A DNA stretch of 64,000 nt, taken from Adineta vaga (Eukaryota; Rotifera). This document shows, in pieces, positions 12,762-26,800 of the stretch. The position numbers and the translations under genes were made by a program. Location: contig CP075496.1 of NCBI GenBank assembly GCA_021613535.1, positions 4,402,001-4,466,000 of the forward strand. Direction: 5' to 3'. The notes beneath the pieces were generated by a model that saw only the letters and a program-made list of their open reading frames with translations, did not search any database and was not told the DNA's origin. Position 1 is the first letter of the stretch, and each line of letters starts with the position of its first letter.

Positions 12762-14713
12762 TTAATTATTTTCGTCATCAATCTGTTCAAGATAACATGT
12801 TTCTGTAGTACCCGTCATCACATCAGCAATACATTTATCACCTATTTGTTCATACTGATATCGTTTTCTTGGATAACCCCATAATAATTCAAATTGATCA
12901 GGAACGTTAGAATTTGTCCATGCAAATTCAAATAAAAGTTTAGCAGGATCCGAACGAAGAAAACGACGACGAATAGGTTCATTAGCTGGTAAACGAATCG
13001 ATACTTGAATTGTCTCACTTTCTGTTGCAGATGGTTCATCAGGAAATGATTTTCGTATTCGATCACGAAATTCCGCAAATTCCTAAATAGAAGAGTTTTT
13101 CGAAAAACCATTTGTACATGTTTTTTTTTCAACAATACTCGAAGTTTTCTATCTTGTTTTTCTTGTAATTCTCGTTGAGTTTCTTCTAATTTACGTCGTT
13201 CATTTTCTTCTTCTAAACGTTGTTTAGCCTATTATAAACAAATAGAATTTTAATCGAAACGCGTCATAGAAACTCTTTTCAACTTGAACAAACCTTTTCT
13301 TGATCAGCACGCATTGAATCTAAATAAGCAGCATTTTGTTCTTCTAAAAGTCGATCTCTTGATGTTCGCGTATCTCGTCTTTCACTAAATTAAAATATGC
13401 TGATAAATACTTTCGAATTTCTGCCTTTCACCTACCGATTATATTGCAATGTTTGATCGGCATGTTGTACACCATTGATAACTTCTGCTAAGAATTCATC
13501 AGCATCTAAATCAATTTTTTTAGTGGATTTATAGAAATAAATTTCAATTTACCAGTATATCGATCAAGTTTAAGTTGAACAGTTTGTTGTGAACCATGAT
13601 GTGCAACAATACACAAGCAAGGAAATGAATTAGTATGTAGTAAACGACTAGCTGAAAAGAATCAGAGAGAAAGAGAAAATAAAATAAAAGCGTAAAAACA
13701 TATCAGTTACCCTGTGCCCCTTCTTGAGTATCTCTACTGGCACTCCATATAAGATTATCACCAATGGTGACACGTAAGGCATCTTCACAAAGAACTTCTC
13801 TGAAAAAGAAAAAAGAAACGAAAAGATTTATTTTGTTATTTTTCAATTCCAGTGTGTTTACCGGCAGAATCGATCACATAAAGGAGAATTTTTTTCATGT
13901 AAATAGATAAATAATAGACGAACTTCACGTTGTGCATCAACAAGTGCCTAGACTAGAATTCTTAGGAGAGAAAAAAAACTCATTCATTCATTTTACTTGA
14001 TTAAGTTTGCCACGATAAAATGCGGGATGTTGTCTACCATATTGATTATCAAAGTAGGTACAATAATCATCGATTTCTACAACAGGATCAATTGGTCTAC
14101 CACCCCATAGTAATGAGTGAACTAAATTTCAAAATAAAAAACATGATTAGAATGAAATCCATTGTTATTGTAGTCATTTTACAGAATGAAGCGATAAAAT
14201 GAAGAATTCCCCATGGTATGAATGGTTCTATTTGTAAATAAAATGCGTATAAAAATGCTAATGGCAAACGCAATAGCCGTCTAAAAGTAGAAACGTTCAT
14301 TTGAATAAAGCAAGAACATATTTCTTATTTTTAGACATACAAAATCGAATTTTCTGTATTTTGATTTGTAGTTACTGTATTAGATACAGGTCTTCGAGGA
14401 GTTGATTCATCTAAAAACGATTCAGGCATAGGTGGTGCTGATGGTATTGAATCAGTTGATAGTCTTTCGTCAACATCAAGAGCTGATGGTATATCAGTAT
14501 TAGATATTAATGCAGTTTCTATTGCCCGTTCCACATCCCAATCATGTGCAGCTAAATATTGACGGCATGTTTCAACAGAATCGATATGTGTGAATTCCTA
14601 ACAATGAAAATAGATTAGAAATGTATATTTTATTTATTATAATTTAAATCAAATTATACTCGAAAACGCGATAAAGCATTGGTTTGTTCTTCAGTGAGAT
14701 CATCAACTTCCAT
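12762..14713 (-). CDS. FAF2: FAS-associated factor 2 (UBXD8/ETEA), p97 adaptor at ER and lipid droplets
   Basis: Multi-exon gene starting at the ATG at 14713 (MEVDDLTEEQTNALSRFR, exon 1 ends at 14660). The order matches FAF2. An N-terminal UBA domain comes first, with HDWDVERAIETAL matching the UBA third helix. A Pro/Ser linker follows, then a hydrophobic hairpin (about 14220-14290 on the plus map) that in FAF2 inserts into ER or lipid-droplet membrane. A thioredoxin-like UAS domain lies across about 13450-13970, a Glu/Arg-rich coiled coil at about 13145-13400, and a C-terminal UBX domain (12762-13085) reads VSIRLP, FEFAWTN and YPRKRY. FAF2 recruits p97/VCP to ubiquitinated ER proteins for degradation. 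Human FAF2 aligns over the full length at the motif level. Its stop lies 227 nt from the convergent papilin stop. Confidence 0.93.
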
Positions 14714-16236
14714 GATACAGATACAGAAATTATTGAGGGTTATAATAAAAGAGTTCCTTTTTTGGTATTGATAATCTAAATAAATGTTCTAATCATCATC
14801 ATTCATTATCATCATCATATCGTCGAATACCGAACAAGTATTCGTCCAATCATAAATTATACGAATGAAATAAATGTTGTCTATTAACACATTTTATTGA
14901 GAAATAAAAATTGGAATTTTCTTTTTTTTTCATTTCATTTATTTTAGTCTTATTATTGTGTAGATGTCGCTAGGTGCAATTCATTGAATTACTTCAAACT
15001 CAACAGTAAAGAGCTACCGTTTTTTTATCTAAGAAGTAAAATGCGTGATAAACAGTGAAAGAAGATTCTTGTGTTTTATTTTATATCATTGATGTCAAAC
15101 AGGAAAAAAAACATTTATCTTTTCATTTACTGAAAACTAACAATGTCAAACAAATCAAAGAATAGTAGTAAGTGAAGAATAATTGATGACGCTTTTATTC
15201 GATCAGATCGAAGGAGAAGAAGAAGAAGAAGAAGAAGAAGAAGAGAATTGTATTCTTTTTCGTTTCTGTATACATATCGATTATTAGTAATCGAACGAAA
15301 GAAGAAAAATTGTGATTCATTAGAAAGTTTCTTCCCTTCCTTTCCTTTCATTCATTCTTTTACATTTACGAATTGTAAAACATTCGTTGCATATGTCGTT
15401 GATGAATCGTAGAAGAAGATGACGTTCAAATAATAATGTTTACATAGTTTATGCACCGTTTTACCATTCAGTTATTTCCCCCCTTAATTTTATTCAACTT
15501 GAGACATAGTTCTTTCAACATTCTGTCTTTGTTTTTTACCATACCAATTCACTAGAGTATTCATTCAATGAATAGATAGATAGTACTGGTCGTATTCTCT
15601 TCTTCTTCGTCGTCTTTTTCTCGTATAAACACCCACACACTCTCATCCGATGTCGATGAACTATGCGTGCCGAACAAGACAATCGAACGTGTTATTCATG
15701 CATCTTATTCTTATTTTTCTCCCTCTCTCTCTCTCTCCCTTTTATACACACATTCACTTGCATTGAAGTCATGTCATCAATTTTTGTGTCAATATTAGCG
15801 TAGTTTTATTTAGAACTAGTAGCTTATCATTAACTCGAAATGTTCATTGACAAAAGATAACGTTGTGTAAAAAAATGTAAAAAAGCATGATAAGCAGAGA
15901 ATATAGACATTAAAAAACAGTGGCGAATAGGCATAGTTATTCTGCATACATAGAAACCCATATAACCGATTTATTCTTTACAATAGAAAGAAAGCACTCG
16001 ATATGAATTCTGATCCCTCTTTCCTCTGTTTTTTTTCTTTTCATTGATATTCGTGTCATCGTATAAAAAAAGGGATTAAGGTTGACACATTTCAATCATC
16101 ATCGCGAAAGAGTAACAGAGTGTGATCAAAGAAAAAAAAAGTCGAAGTGAATGTGAGATGACTGTATAAGTAACATCCCTAGTTTAAAGATAAATAGTCT
16201 AGTATATTTAATCAACTCTTCTCTTTCTCTCTGTGA
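14714..16236. other. divergent intergenic region between FAF2 and the RILP-like gene
   Basis: A 1.5-kb AT-rich gap that should hold both promoters. It contains a (GAA)n microsatellite near 15215-15243 and a (CT)n tract near 15721-15738. No coding pattern or RNA gene was seen. Confidence 0.5.
15215..15243 (+). repeat. (GAA)n trinucleotide microsatellite
   Basis: About nine uninterrupted GAA units lie in the intergenic region between FAF2 and the RILP-like gene. It looks like an ordinary simple repeat. Confidence 0.9.
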
Positions 16237-18376
16237 ATGATATCAAATGTTCATCTATATCTAGATTTGTCTTCATCGTCATCATCAATCGAACATTTAC
16301 CTGATCTTATCACTCAAACTACTAACAATCATGAATCGTCGACATCAATAGATACGATACGAAAAATGACGTGTTCATCACCATTACAACAACACTATTC
16401 GGGTTTAACCGTACTCGATGTTTATGATGAAGCTGCTTTAATAGGCAAAGATTTTGAACGTATTATTGAAGGTTAATTTATCATTTTCTCTTTGATTCGA
16501 TCTTCGAAGAAAAGATTTTCTTATTTATTTAGCATATGGAACTGAAACTATTCGTGATCTTGTGCCAAAAGTGATTCGTGTACTTGAATTACTTGAATTA
16601 CAAGCTGCAAAAAATGAAAAAGATGAGGATGAGTTTCTCAAAATGAAAGCTCGTATTGAACGTTTAGAAACGGAGAAAAGTGAAACACGAGAATTACGCG
16701 ATAAATTTGATCGTGAACTTGATCTTGTTGAAGAACAGTGGCGAAAAGAAGCAGAAAATTTAATGGCACTCGTTTCAAAATTACAAGACGAAAATCGACG
16801 ATTACGTGATGAACTTGAACGAAATAATGATTTCCATAATAAATCTGATTTAGCTAGTCCATCAGAATCTATCAGTATGATTATCTACATGATGTTTTTC
16901 TTTGATTCAATCTTGAATATATGTATATATTTTATTCAATTAGGTATTACTCGTGAAGAACTTGAATGTATAAAAAATCTAACAGAAGAAAATATTCGAT
17001 TAAAACGTATTGTGAAATCAAAGGATAAGGACTTAACGCAAAAATCATTGAATATTGAAGCAGTAAGTAGATGAAACTTTGAAGAAGAATATATTGGTTT
17101 ATTATCAAATTAGGTTCAAGCACAATTGGAACGTGTTTGTAAAGCAAATTGCACATTACGTCAAAAGAATACATTTTCAGCGAATCAAACTCAACGATTA
17201 ATGGTGGAAAAATTCGATTTAGAAGTTCAATTAAAAGAAAAAGAAAATTTTATTAATCAAATGAAAGATCGTATTGGTGATGACTTGACAAGTCCAACTT
17301 CACCGACAGTACGTTATAGAAAAAGATTCCGATTAAATTATTTTATTTTTCTTCTTAAAGAATCCAATTAATGATTTAACAACACTCGAAATCAATCAAC
17401 CAAGATTTACACTTGAAGAACTACGTCAAGTATTATGGGAACGAAATGATTTAAAAACAAAATTAATGGAAGTTGAAGAAGAATTACGATTATTTAAAGA
17501 ACAGTAAATTCAATTAACTTTTTTGCATGTGTTTTCAAATTTCTGGTTTACTTATATATAGAGAAGACGATACAAATGCAGATGTTGAAGGTCCAATTCC
17601 TTTGGAACCCGATGAGAAATTATATGGTTATAAACGAGATGAATCAAAAGTTCGACAATTGTAAGTTATTATCACGTACATAGATGTAGTTCCTCTTGAC
17701 GTAGTTCTATATTCATATTTATCCCCATTGAGTTCGTACAATGTGTGTGTGCGTGTATATATGTATATCGGTTTTCTTGCAGTGTAAAAATTTGTTTATT
17801 CTTCCCTACTATTGCTTGCTTCGCAGTCGCCTCATTTTGGTAAGCAGTTGGCATGACTAAAAACAAGCTATATATGCATGTCCATGCATTGATTGATTTT
17901 GTTTTTTGTTTTCGTTTATGCATGATATTTGCATGTTTTCGTTTTTTTCTACAGACTATCCTCTATTACCCTGAAACCAGCAATGAACACGTAAGAGATA
18001 TTAAAAAAAACCCGAATATATATACTAACAATTTCAGTTTTCCTAACCTATAACTTTGTTTGGTTGCCTTTTGGCATTTTCATGCTGTTGTATTTGTTTG
18101 TGATAATTATTTGTTTTCAGTTTACGATCCTTATTTTCATCGCCAAAGAATTCATCTGCAACAGAAGAAAATTCATCCGTTGAATCATTACCAAATGCGT
18201 CCACACCAATACCGATAAATACTATTCTTAATCAGCCACAATCGACATTTTCTTCTCCATCTGTCCAATCATATAGTTCAACATCGCGACGACTTTCAAT
18301 GGAAAGTCTTTTTGGTAGTCATCGAAAAACAGCAAAACCACCCATTTCGTTACTTTCACCACCACCATCAGAATAA
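16237..18376 (+). CDS. RILP-like Rab effector (RILPL1/2 family), RH1 and RH2 domains
   Basis: Seven exons (16237-16471, 16533-16874, 16944-17062, 17114-17308, 17361-17503, 17562-17660, 18121-18376) join in phase to 462 residues. Start 16237 is the first in-frame ATG; the ATG at 16366 is an alternative. The RH1 domain (LTVLDVYDEAALIGKDFE through VIRVLELLE) aligns with human RILPL1. A long coiled coil follows. The RH2 domain reads FTLEELRQVLWERNDLK, the segment that in RILPL proteins binds phosphorylated Rab8 and Rab10. Near the C-terminus, FLRSLFSSPK resembles the vertebrate RLFSFFSRDK motif. Family knowledge: RILPLs regulate ciliary and lysosomal traffic and contact motor proteins through RH1. 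The last intron, about 460 nt, is unusually long for this window. Confidence 0.93.
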
Positions 18377-20092
18377 ATTATACGATTAGTTCCTTTTCAT
18401 ACTAATCATATTTTTTTCTACTATTTTTCTACGATTAATTTATTATTTCGTTTGTACTTTTTGTTATAATTTCATGTGCTTACACCTATGTTGTAATGTT
18501 GCCGTTGTAAATTCGTTTTATTTCAGTGGCACATGTGTAGAATTTTCTTTTGTACGAATATTTTTTTTCTCTCGTTCATTTAGCTTTCGATTTATATTTG
18601 GTGATTATCAAACAATAACAACAACATCATCACCTGAAATATTACCAACTGCACCCGGCAGTCCACATACGTTTCCCTTCAATGTTGATATTCTCAGATA
18701 AAAAAAAACTTATGAAATGTTCCTTTCCTTCTTTCTTTGTTGTGTTCTTATGATTTGATCGTATACATATATATATATATATATCTATATATTTATTTAT
18801 TTATACCAAATGCACAATCAATATCCATGCTTTGTATCTCGCTGTTGAACAGTGTACAAAAAAATTTGATAGAAGTAACTGTTCTTTTTTTTTCATGTGC
18901 GTGTGCATGTATCTTTCCGATAGAAAACAATTCGAAAAATATGAATTAGGATGTCCAGAATCGAAGTTTGAAACGAATGAATACGGTCTTTTTTCTCTTA
19001 TATGTTAATGCTTGTTTATTTTCTTGTCTCTGTATTACTAGTCGTATGTTTCTGGTTTATTATTATTACTATTTTTTTGTTCTTAGCTTTACGTTATTCT
19101 TGTTCCCGTTTACTGCAAACATATAAATAAATACATAAAATATACTGTTGTCGACGAGAAAAAAAAACAAACTAGAACGTTTCGAAAGTAAACGAAAGAA
19201 TGGATCAGACATTTCGCAAGTGTTTTTTCGATTTATTACCTATTTTGTACTGATTACTACTCACTCACATTAGTTCTTGATGTTTTATTTAGTTAAGAAG
19301 TTGTTTTGATATAAACTAAAAGTAACGCATTTTTGCTGACATACAATATTAGATATGATATAAACTTGTACTAGACTTTTGTCATTGATGATTTAATACA
19401 ATCTTTGAAGTTCTCAACTTATTGAACAAGTTGTAGTTTTAAGAAAAGAAAATATTTATATACTATTAGTTAAAATAATCCTTCCCAAAGATTAGTATCT
19501 ATTTGGTCTAATTTAATTCTGTCTTTCTATCGATATGTAATGATATTACTGAATATAATTCGTGATTACATGAAAGAATAACTGATCGTTATGGAAGTAC
19601 ATGTATATTAATAAAAATTCCGTTTTTACCGAGAAGCGCTATCTTATTATTGGTGATCATAAAACAAAAATGTGAATTATATTTTCGCGTCAAGATAAAC
19701 AAAAGAAGAATGAACAATAGATAACTTCACTCTTATATTACAAAAGAAAAACAAAAGAAGAAACGATAAAATAATTCCATAAATAAAGCAAAAGGCTGCT
19801 TTGTTTTTGATCATTGGAATGTTTCTCGTATAAATAATCACTCGGAAAAATGAGACGAGAAAAAGAAAATGTCATAAAAAGCAATAAAAATTCACATATG
19901 CCATTCAAAAAAATGTGTGAAGAAAAAATAGACTGAACCTGCAGTCAAATGAAACTAACAAACGAAAATAACCATATTTTATATGTTAGAAGAAAATAGT
20001 GTAAATCAATATCGATCATTGAAGTTAACTAATTAAGAATTCCAAAAGTACTGAAATTAAAGAGGAAGCTTTATTAAAGATGATGATTTCTT
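18377..20092. other. 3'-to-3' region; possible alternative last exon and (TA)n tract
   Basis: The sequence after the RILP-like stop is mostly AT-rich. One stretch, about 18600-18702 on the plus strand, has a coding look (TTTSSPEILPTAPGSPHT then FNVDILR and a stop). It could be an alternative last exon of the RILP-like gene or chance. A (TA)n tract lies at about 18768-18792. The remainder, to the mucin stop at 20093, shows nothing I can support. Confidence 0.35.
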
Positions 20093-20810
20093 TTAAATTA
20101 ATTTAACATACGGAAATCTTGAAGAAATGATAGTTTCTGTTTGTTCAGTTATTCTTGGCAACATTATATTTGGATTGTGAGCTTCAATGAATTCATCTGC
20201 TAGATCATCATCTTTTGTCATTTCCTCTAACATTTCTGTTACTAATTCTGTTTCATTGAGTTCATTTGAATCTAAAAATGCTCCAATTGGTGTTTCTATT
20301 CGATCACGTGGAAAACTATTTAATGTTCCTGTCATTCCAATCATTTGTGCTCGTGGTATCGAAGCTTTTGATAATGGTGCATGTTTATCTAAATTATCAA
20401 ATATAGTAAAATCAGCTTCGTTTGGATTTCCATCAATGTGATAAGTTGGATTAAAAGTTGTTGATGAACTCGATGGATACGTATCAGACGTCTCATTATG
20501 ATGACCATCATTTGTACTAAGACTGAAACCATCCCAATTCATTGTATTTTGACCAACTGTACCCATTATTGGAACATACGCTCGAGGAATAGAATACTTT
20601 CCTTGACCAATTGATTGTCTTGGCATTCTAGAAAAGATATTTTATAAAGAAAGAAAAACGGTGTTTTCTAACATCGCATGAATAAGAATTACTTGGGTGT
20701 GATACGTCGAAAATTTGAAACAACACGAATAATACACATAAAAATAGCCAAAATTAACAGAAGACCGGCTATTGCGCTTATGACGCCGACAATAATAATC
20801 CATTTTCTAT
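20093..20810 (-). other. transmembrane helix and cytoplasmic tail of the two-module mucin
   Basis: The helix WIIIVGVISAIAGLLLILAI is followed by a basic stop-transfer stretch and, after an intron, a tail of about 180 residues. The tail contains SIPRAYVP near its start, ASIPRAQMIG in the middle and NPNIMLPR near its end, and it is Asp/Glu/Asn-rich between them. Comparable short motifs recur in the tail of the second mucin gene (see findings). Confidence 0.8.
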
Positions 20811-23800
20811 CTTCTGATATTCGCAGATCGGGCTCTTTCGTAGAAGATTCAATACGACAAAAGTAGCCTTCGTAATCAGAATAACATCTGCATGTATCTT
20901 CTGATTCTGACAAACAAGAACCACGATCTAAAAGTTCACATTCTCGACAGCGTCTTACTGCATCGGAGAAAGTTTCTAAAAATATCACAAGAAAAAGATT
21001 ATTTATTTTAATTTTTTAGGAATAAGATAAAATTTACCTAATTTCTTCGTTTTATCATTAATAATCATACGTATGCTTGTATTATTAAGCATAATGGTAT
21101 TCTTATTAAATAATCCATTCACAAGTTTTAAACGTTCAGTTGCATTCAATGACAAATTTAATGCAATAAAATATCCAGAAATTGCTTCATATCTATTCGA
21201 AAATATACGTGGAAAAAAATAAAATCTATTTGTTGTAATCAGTGAACTAATTACTTGACTTCAGAAACTTGTACACATAATGCATCACATGTTCTATTCA
21301 TTTCAGTGATAATATTCGATATCTATTATACAAAATTTAAATATAAACTATTTATCATTTCGGACAATATTCGTTACCTCATTTTTCCAAAATAGTCATT
21401 TGAGATAATCTAATTGTTGCAGCTCGAACCATCGATTTACCAACAAATTCAGCTAAGAGCCATGTTTGAGCTATAACGAATCAATATAATAACATGATAT
21501 GAAATTTATGATGAAAAATTCAACTTACCAATTGATGAATCACACATTCCTTTCGTATAATTTACGGATGGATAACCAGGGCATTCACATGTTTCTTTAC
21601 TTGAGTTTGATACTGAGACAAGATTCATCACTGATAGTGGACATTTGCATTCACATGTTGTTGCGTCACAGTCAGCAGGAGAACTACATGCTTTTGCGCA
21701 ATCCATTGAACAATCCGTTGGTAAACATAAATTGCTTGTATTCAGAATATTTTCAAATGTATTTGCCTTGTTGCCTTATATAAGATTTTATCATGGTACT
21801 TATCTGTTTCTTTAATGTAACAAGAGAATAACATACCTCCCATCGAATAACCATATTTGCACCGACATTCGTATGATCCCTTAATGTTTGCACAATAAGT
21901 GTTAAGGTAATTTCGACAACTCATCAATGACACAACACATTCGTCAATATCAACGCAGGATCCATTCATATTCTAAAGTATCAATCATCAATGTTACAAT
22001 CTTTCAAAACAAACTATACTTCTCGCTTCTCTCCTCACCTTATAACCATCTTTACAACTACAAACATAACTTCCAACTGTATTCACACATTTAGAACTTT
22101 CTCCATCACAATTATCTGCTTGTTGTACACATTCATCAACATCTATAATCAAACACACACACATAATACATATTCTTCTTCATTCCATCATTGCTACATA
22201 CCAATGCAAACATCACTTGTTGCACTTCGTTCATAACCATTTTTACAAACACAAATTGCACTACCATTTTGTGCATCAGTAGTACAGTCTTCAGTCATAT
22301 TGTTACATTTACTAGCACTTCCTAAAAAAACAATATTACCATCAAACATTGAATACAAAACAAATCAACAGTCTTACCACATGCATCGATGAGTTGAACA
22401 CAATTTGGTGCCCGATATCCAACATCACACATACAACTCTCATTTACATGCGTTGCATTGCGATTACACACGCCATGATTACATTCACATGTTTCTCGAC
22501 AACCATAGCCATAGCTGAGATCACGACATTCTACAAACAAGATCATTCATCAGAAAGTATCATCTAGGGAATCAGTCACTTACCAACGCATCGTTGTCCA
22601 TCATTCGAAAGCTCATATCCGACATATTTCATACAGTTACACTGATATGTATCATTTATTTGATCACAAAAACCAGCACATGTCGAATCACACCACGCTA
22701 CAATGATCATCAATACAACTAAGCACTGATAATAACTAATATGGCTGACACTTACGAACACATTTGTTATTGACATTCACAGTACCATGTAAACATACTA
22801 CCAATCCACTCTCATTATCCGTACAAGTATCATTGAGACAAAGACTGGCATTGTCTAACGAAACAAAATGTGTATGAATTGAAAAAAGATTCAACTGAAT
22901 CAATGTTATCTAATCTCAGTATACATACAAGTACAAGTTCCAGTTGTATTGAAAATGGCACTACATTCACATTCATAACTACCATCATTATTGACACAAA
23001 CATCAACATCATTTGGACAACGACGCGAAAAACTACCATCGATGTTCGGCTCATTGCATTCGTTAATATCTGCATGGAAACGAGTACAACTAAGCATAAG
23101 GGTCAAGAGAATGAACTTACCAACACATGTTTGATTGTGAAATCGATATCCACTTGTACAGTTACATGTGAATGATCCAGGAAGATTTATACATGGACCA
23201 TGTCGACATATGGATGGATCTGATTGACATTCATCAACATCTAGATGCAATGAGAAAATGTGAATATGAAAGTAAAAAAGAAGAAGAAGAAGAGAATGGA
23301 TGTACCTTCACAAGTATAATCATCTGTAGAATGATATCCATTGATGCATGTACCATTACAATAGTAAGAACGATTTTGGAATTGTTGTTCGGTCGGCGAT
23401 AGTGAGATACATGTTGTTTGGTTGTTCCAATGAAGTGTACAAGCACTGGGAGATGCACATGCACTATAGTTGTATTCACATAGATCACCTGAAGAAAAGA
23501 AGTGACGAATGGATTCGATAGTTCGGAATAAATGTGCATACCATCGAATTGTGGTGGACAATCACATGAAGCAATCTGATAGTGAGAAGTGATGTGTGTT
23601 GTTTCCTGGAAGTCACATGTGCCATCATTAGTGCATAGACAAACGATGATATCGAAGTATTTTTGCCATGTAGAATTTGTTCCAAAGTTTACAGTTAATC
23701 TATAATAAATTTGTTTTAGTTCAATTGTGATCATCGTTTCTTTAATTTACTATCGTGAAAAATGATCATAGCTTATCGGCATACTGACACATACAGAACT

Positions 23801-26800
23801 ACGCATTCTATTTAAATCTGTATTTTTAGGAAGATAGATGGATGTTTGCGATAAAAGGTTTCCTCAATAACTTATTTGAAAACGATGGACGATTTCAAAA
23901 CACAGATGATGAAAAGTTTTTACTTACAGAACATCGACAAAACTAGCGATATTATTAGGAATTGGAATCGTAATATCTCCACCAACAATTGGAATGTTCA
24001 TTGTAATATTATCTGGATAGATCGTAGCATGAATACTTGTTATATTTATTTCATTATCGGCCCCAACATCAATTGGCACCGCATAACTGCGATTGGCTTT
24101 ATTGATTGGATAGATAATTTTGACGGGCGATATTAAATTAACTTTCGGTGGCATCTCAGCTAATATAAAGTAAGTCAAAAACATACAGAATTTTATTGTC
24201 AATTTTAACTTTACCAAAGATTCTTCTTGATTCTTCTAAGTTTGTCAATGCTAAAGCTGTTGTTTTACTTGTGAAAGAATTTGTTCTAATAAGATAGTCA
24301 TGAATACATTCAAAATGTGTTGAACACGTTTGATTAACAATAGTTTCATTTAATAATGGATTTGCATCGGCAAGCATAATTGATGCACCTCCATAATACC
24401 AATCTACAAATCTTCTTGGCATGATGGGTGTGCTTATATCCGGTGTATTGTCACCATATACTCTCCCTAAAATATATAGTTTTTCCAAACGTAGAATATG
24501 GATATTTTCTAAATCAGTTTACATGAACGACAAGCGTCAAGGACATCCGAATCGTTGTAGGTCGGTATGGATTGCGATGAAGATAATATAAGAACTTTCT
24601 TATTTGTTTGTCGATTGATTAAATCATCGTTGGGATCTCCATTGAAGTTACCAGCTAGACCTTCTAGAGATGTACGATATTTCTCCGGTAAAAGTAATAT
24701 ACATTCTAGATTTTCTCCTACAATTTCACATTGTAGAGCTAGACCTAGGAATAGCAAACAAGCATTTACAAATCTCGAACAAACTTGTCAAAATTTCAAA
24801 TACATACCAGACCAAAGCGTTAATGTTAATTGTGGCACTGTTTTATTCGTAATCCTCCTGATGGATTGTTTCAAACGAAAAACAGACATGTCAACATTGT
24901 TTGTTCCCGTATAATTTGCATTTGTATAGTCAAACTCGAGATCACCAGCTAGTCAGTTGTCAATGATGGACCAGTGTTCGTTGTGAAACCTTCGAAAGAA
25001 ATCAATATTTTTTATGGTCTTAACACGTACTCTGAATATCAAACAGTCTTACCGAACTTTCCGTTGTTATTACTAATCACAAAACTCACACTATCAGTGA
25101 TTATTGTATAACTTGTAAATATCGACCCATATCCTTGTGTTCGCTCTATATATGATAGTACTGGTGACACCATCACTGATCGAACATAAATTCGAAACAA
25201 ATCATCAGGGTATATCAAGTTCACATCAGAGACATTGCTAGCAGCATTGTTCTCGGCTCTCACTCGTGCTGCATCTGTTGTTTGAGCAAAGACATATAAA
25301 CCTTGAATATGACATGTATATCGACCATTATCTATTGTATTAACATGTGGATCACCAACACCACTCACTAAAACAACACTCACTCTATCATCTATCATCA
25401 TCATCATCATCATCAACAACGACAACTCACCGATTGCTGGTGCCCGATAACCTGTGCAACTACTTGCTGGATGGAGCTGATAATAAAGACGACATCTTTG
25501 CCAATTTGGAATACCATCCTGACGTGATGGCGCACAACACTGATCACTAAACAATAGCACACCCTCATCGTTTTACAGCTCCTTTCTACACCTTTCAACA
25601 GCAATGAACATACTAGAATGTGATTCGTCTCTGAGATGGATGTCGATTGAAAAGAATCTGACCATTCGATAGAACTGAACCAGCCAAATAACCAGAAGTG
25701 ATCAGATCACGCGTCACTCGATTGTAACAACATGTCTGAAATATAGAAAACAAGAATCGACATCAGTCTCCGTGTCGAATCGCAATGTGCGCATGAGTTT
25801 ACTTGTGATCTCAATAGTTTGGTAGTCCACCGAAATCGAATCCAATTGTTTGTCATTGGTCCATAACAAATGACATGCTGAGATGTTTCATAAGCTGTTT
25901 CACTGAATAGTCGACCGAAACGGCGATCGATCTGTGCTTGTGCGAGTGTGCATGGACATGGAAATCGAGGATTGTTTCTATACAAAGTCAACATTGTTAC
26001 TGAATTCGGATGGTCGAATATGAAATACATACATGACATCATTGAGATTTTCAGCTGGATTTAGGATGTTGAAACGTGCTTGTTGTAGATGAGTAACTTC
26101 ACAATCAGTAAGAAATCGACCACCAGCATAAAAACTTTGTCTTCTTCTTGTTTTGTCAGAATGAGCTAGAAGATAATAAGCATGTGTCGAAAATGTTTGA
26201 TTAGTATCAAAGTTGAATCAACATACTGAGAAATGGTGCATTCCTTTGATATGATGGATCATTAAACACTTTCATCATCTCACGTTTACCACGATATCCT
26301 GAATACAAACATTCATCACAATCATTCGACAACAACAATCATCTCACTCACCAACAAAAGGTCGAATCGAACTCAAACGATCTGGAAGTTCACTATAATC
26401 ATAGGCGATGTATGAACGAAGAACTGGTTGACTATAATATGATGCATATTCATAGGTATTGATCAAATAAGCAGCAAAGGATATGTTCTACAAAATCACA
26501 AACATAAATATCAAATACGAACTCAAACATCAATCATACATACCATGGATTGACTGACATTAGTGAGTTCATAGACGAGATTTTGCCAATGAATTCGAAC
26601 AACGCGAGCAGCTGCAAACTGAGATGAACAATGTGTTGTTGGACATGCTGAATTAATGGCTGATTGAATGATTTCAGAATACATTTGTACATCACTTTCA
26701 GATGCATTCGTCGAACTAAACCAGTTGATTGTCATCACTGACGATCTCTTAAAAATACATGAATTATAAGGCAATGAGAAGAGTAAAACAATGCAATGCA

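Noticed and set aside
22870-23402. Plus-strand Thr/Ile/Ser-rich frames in the EGF region, repeated at 31056-31591
   Set aside because: They recur only because the underlying minus-strand exons are duplicated; the minus strand encodes regular six-Cys EGF domains.
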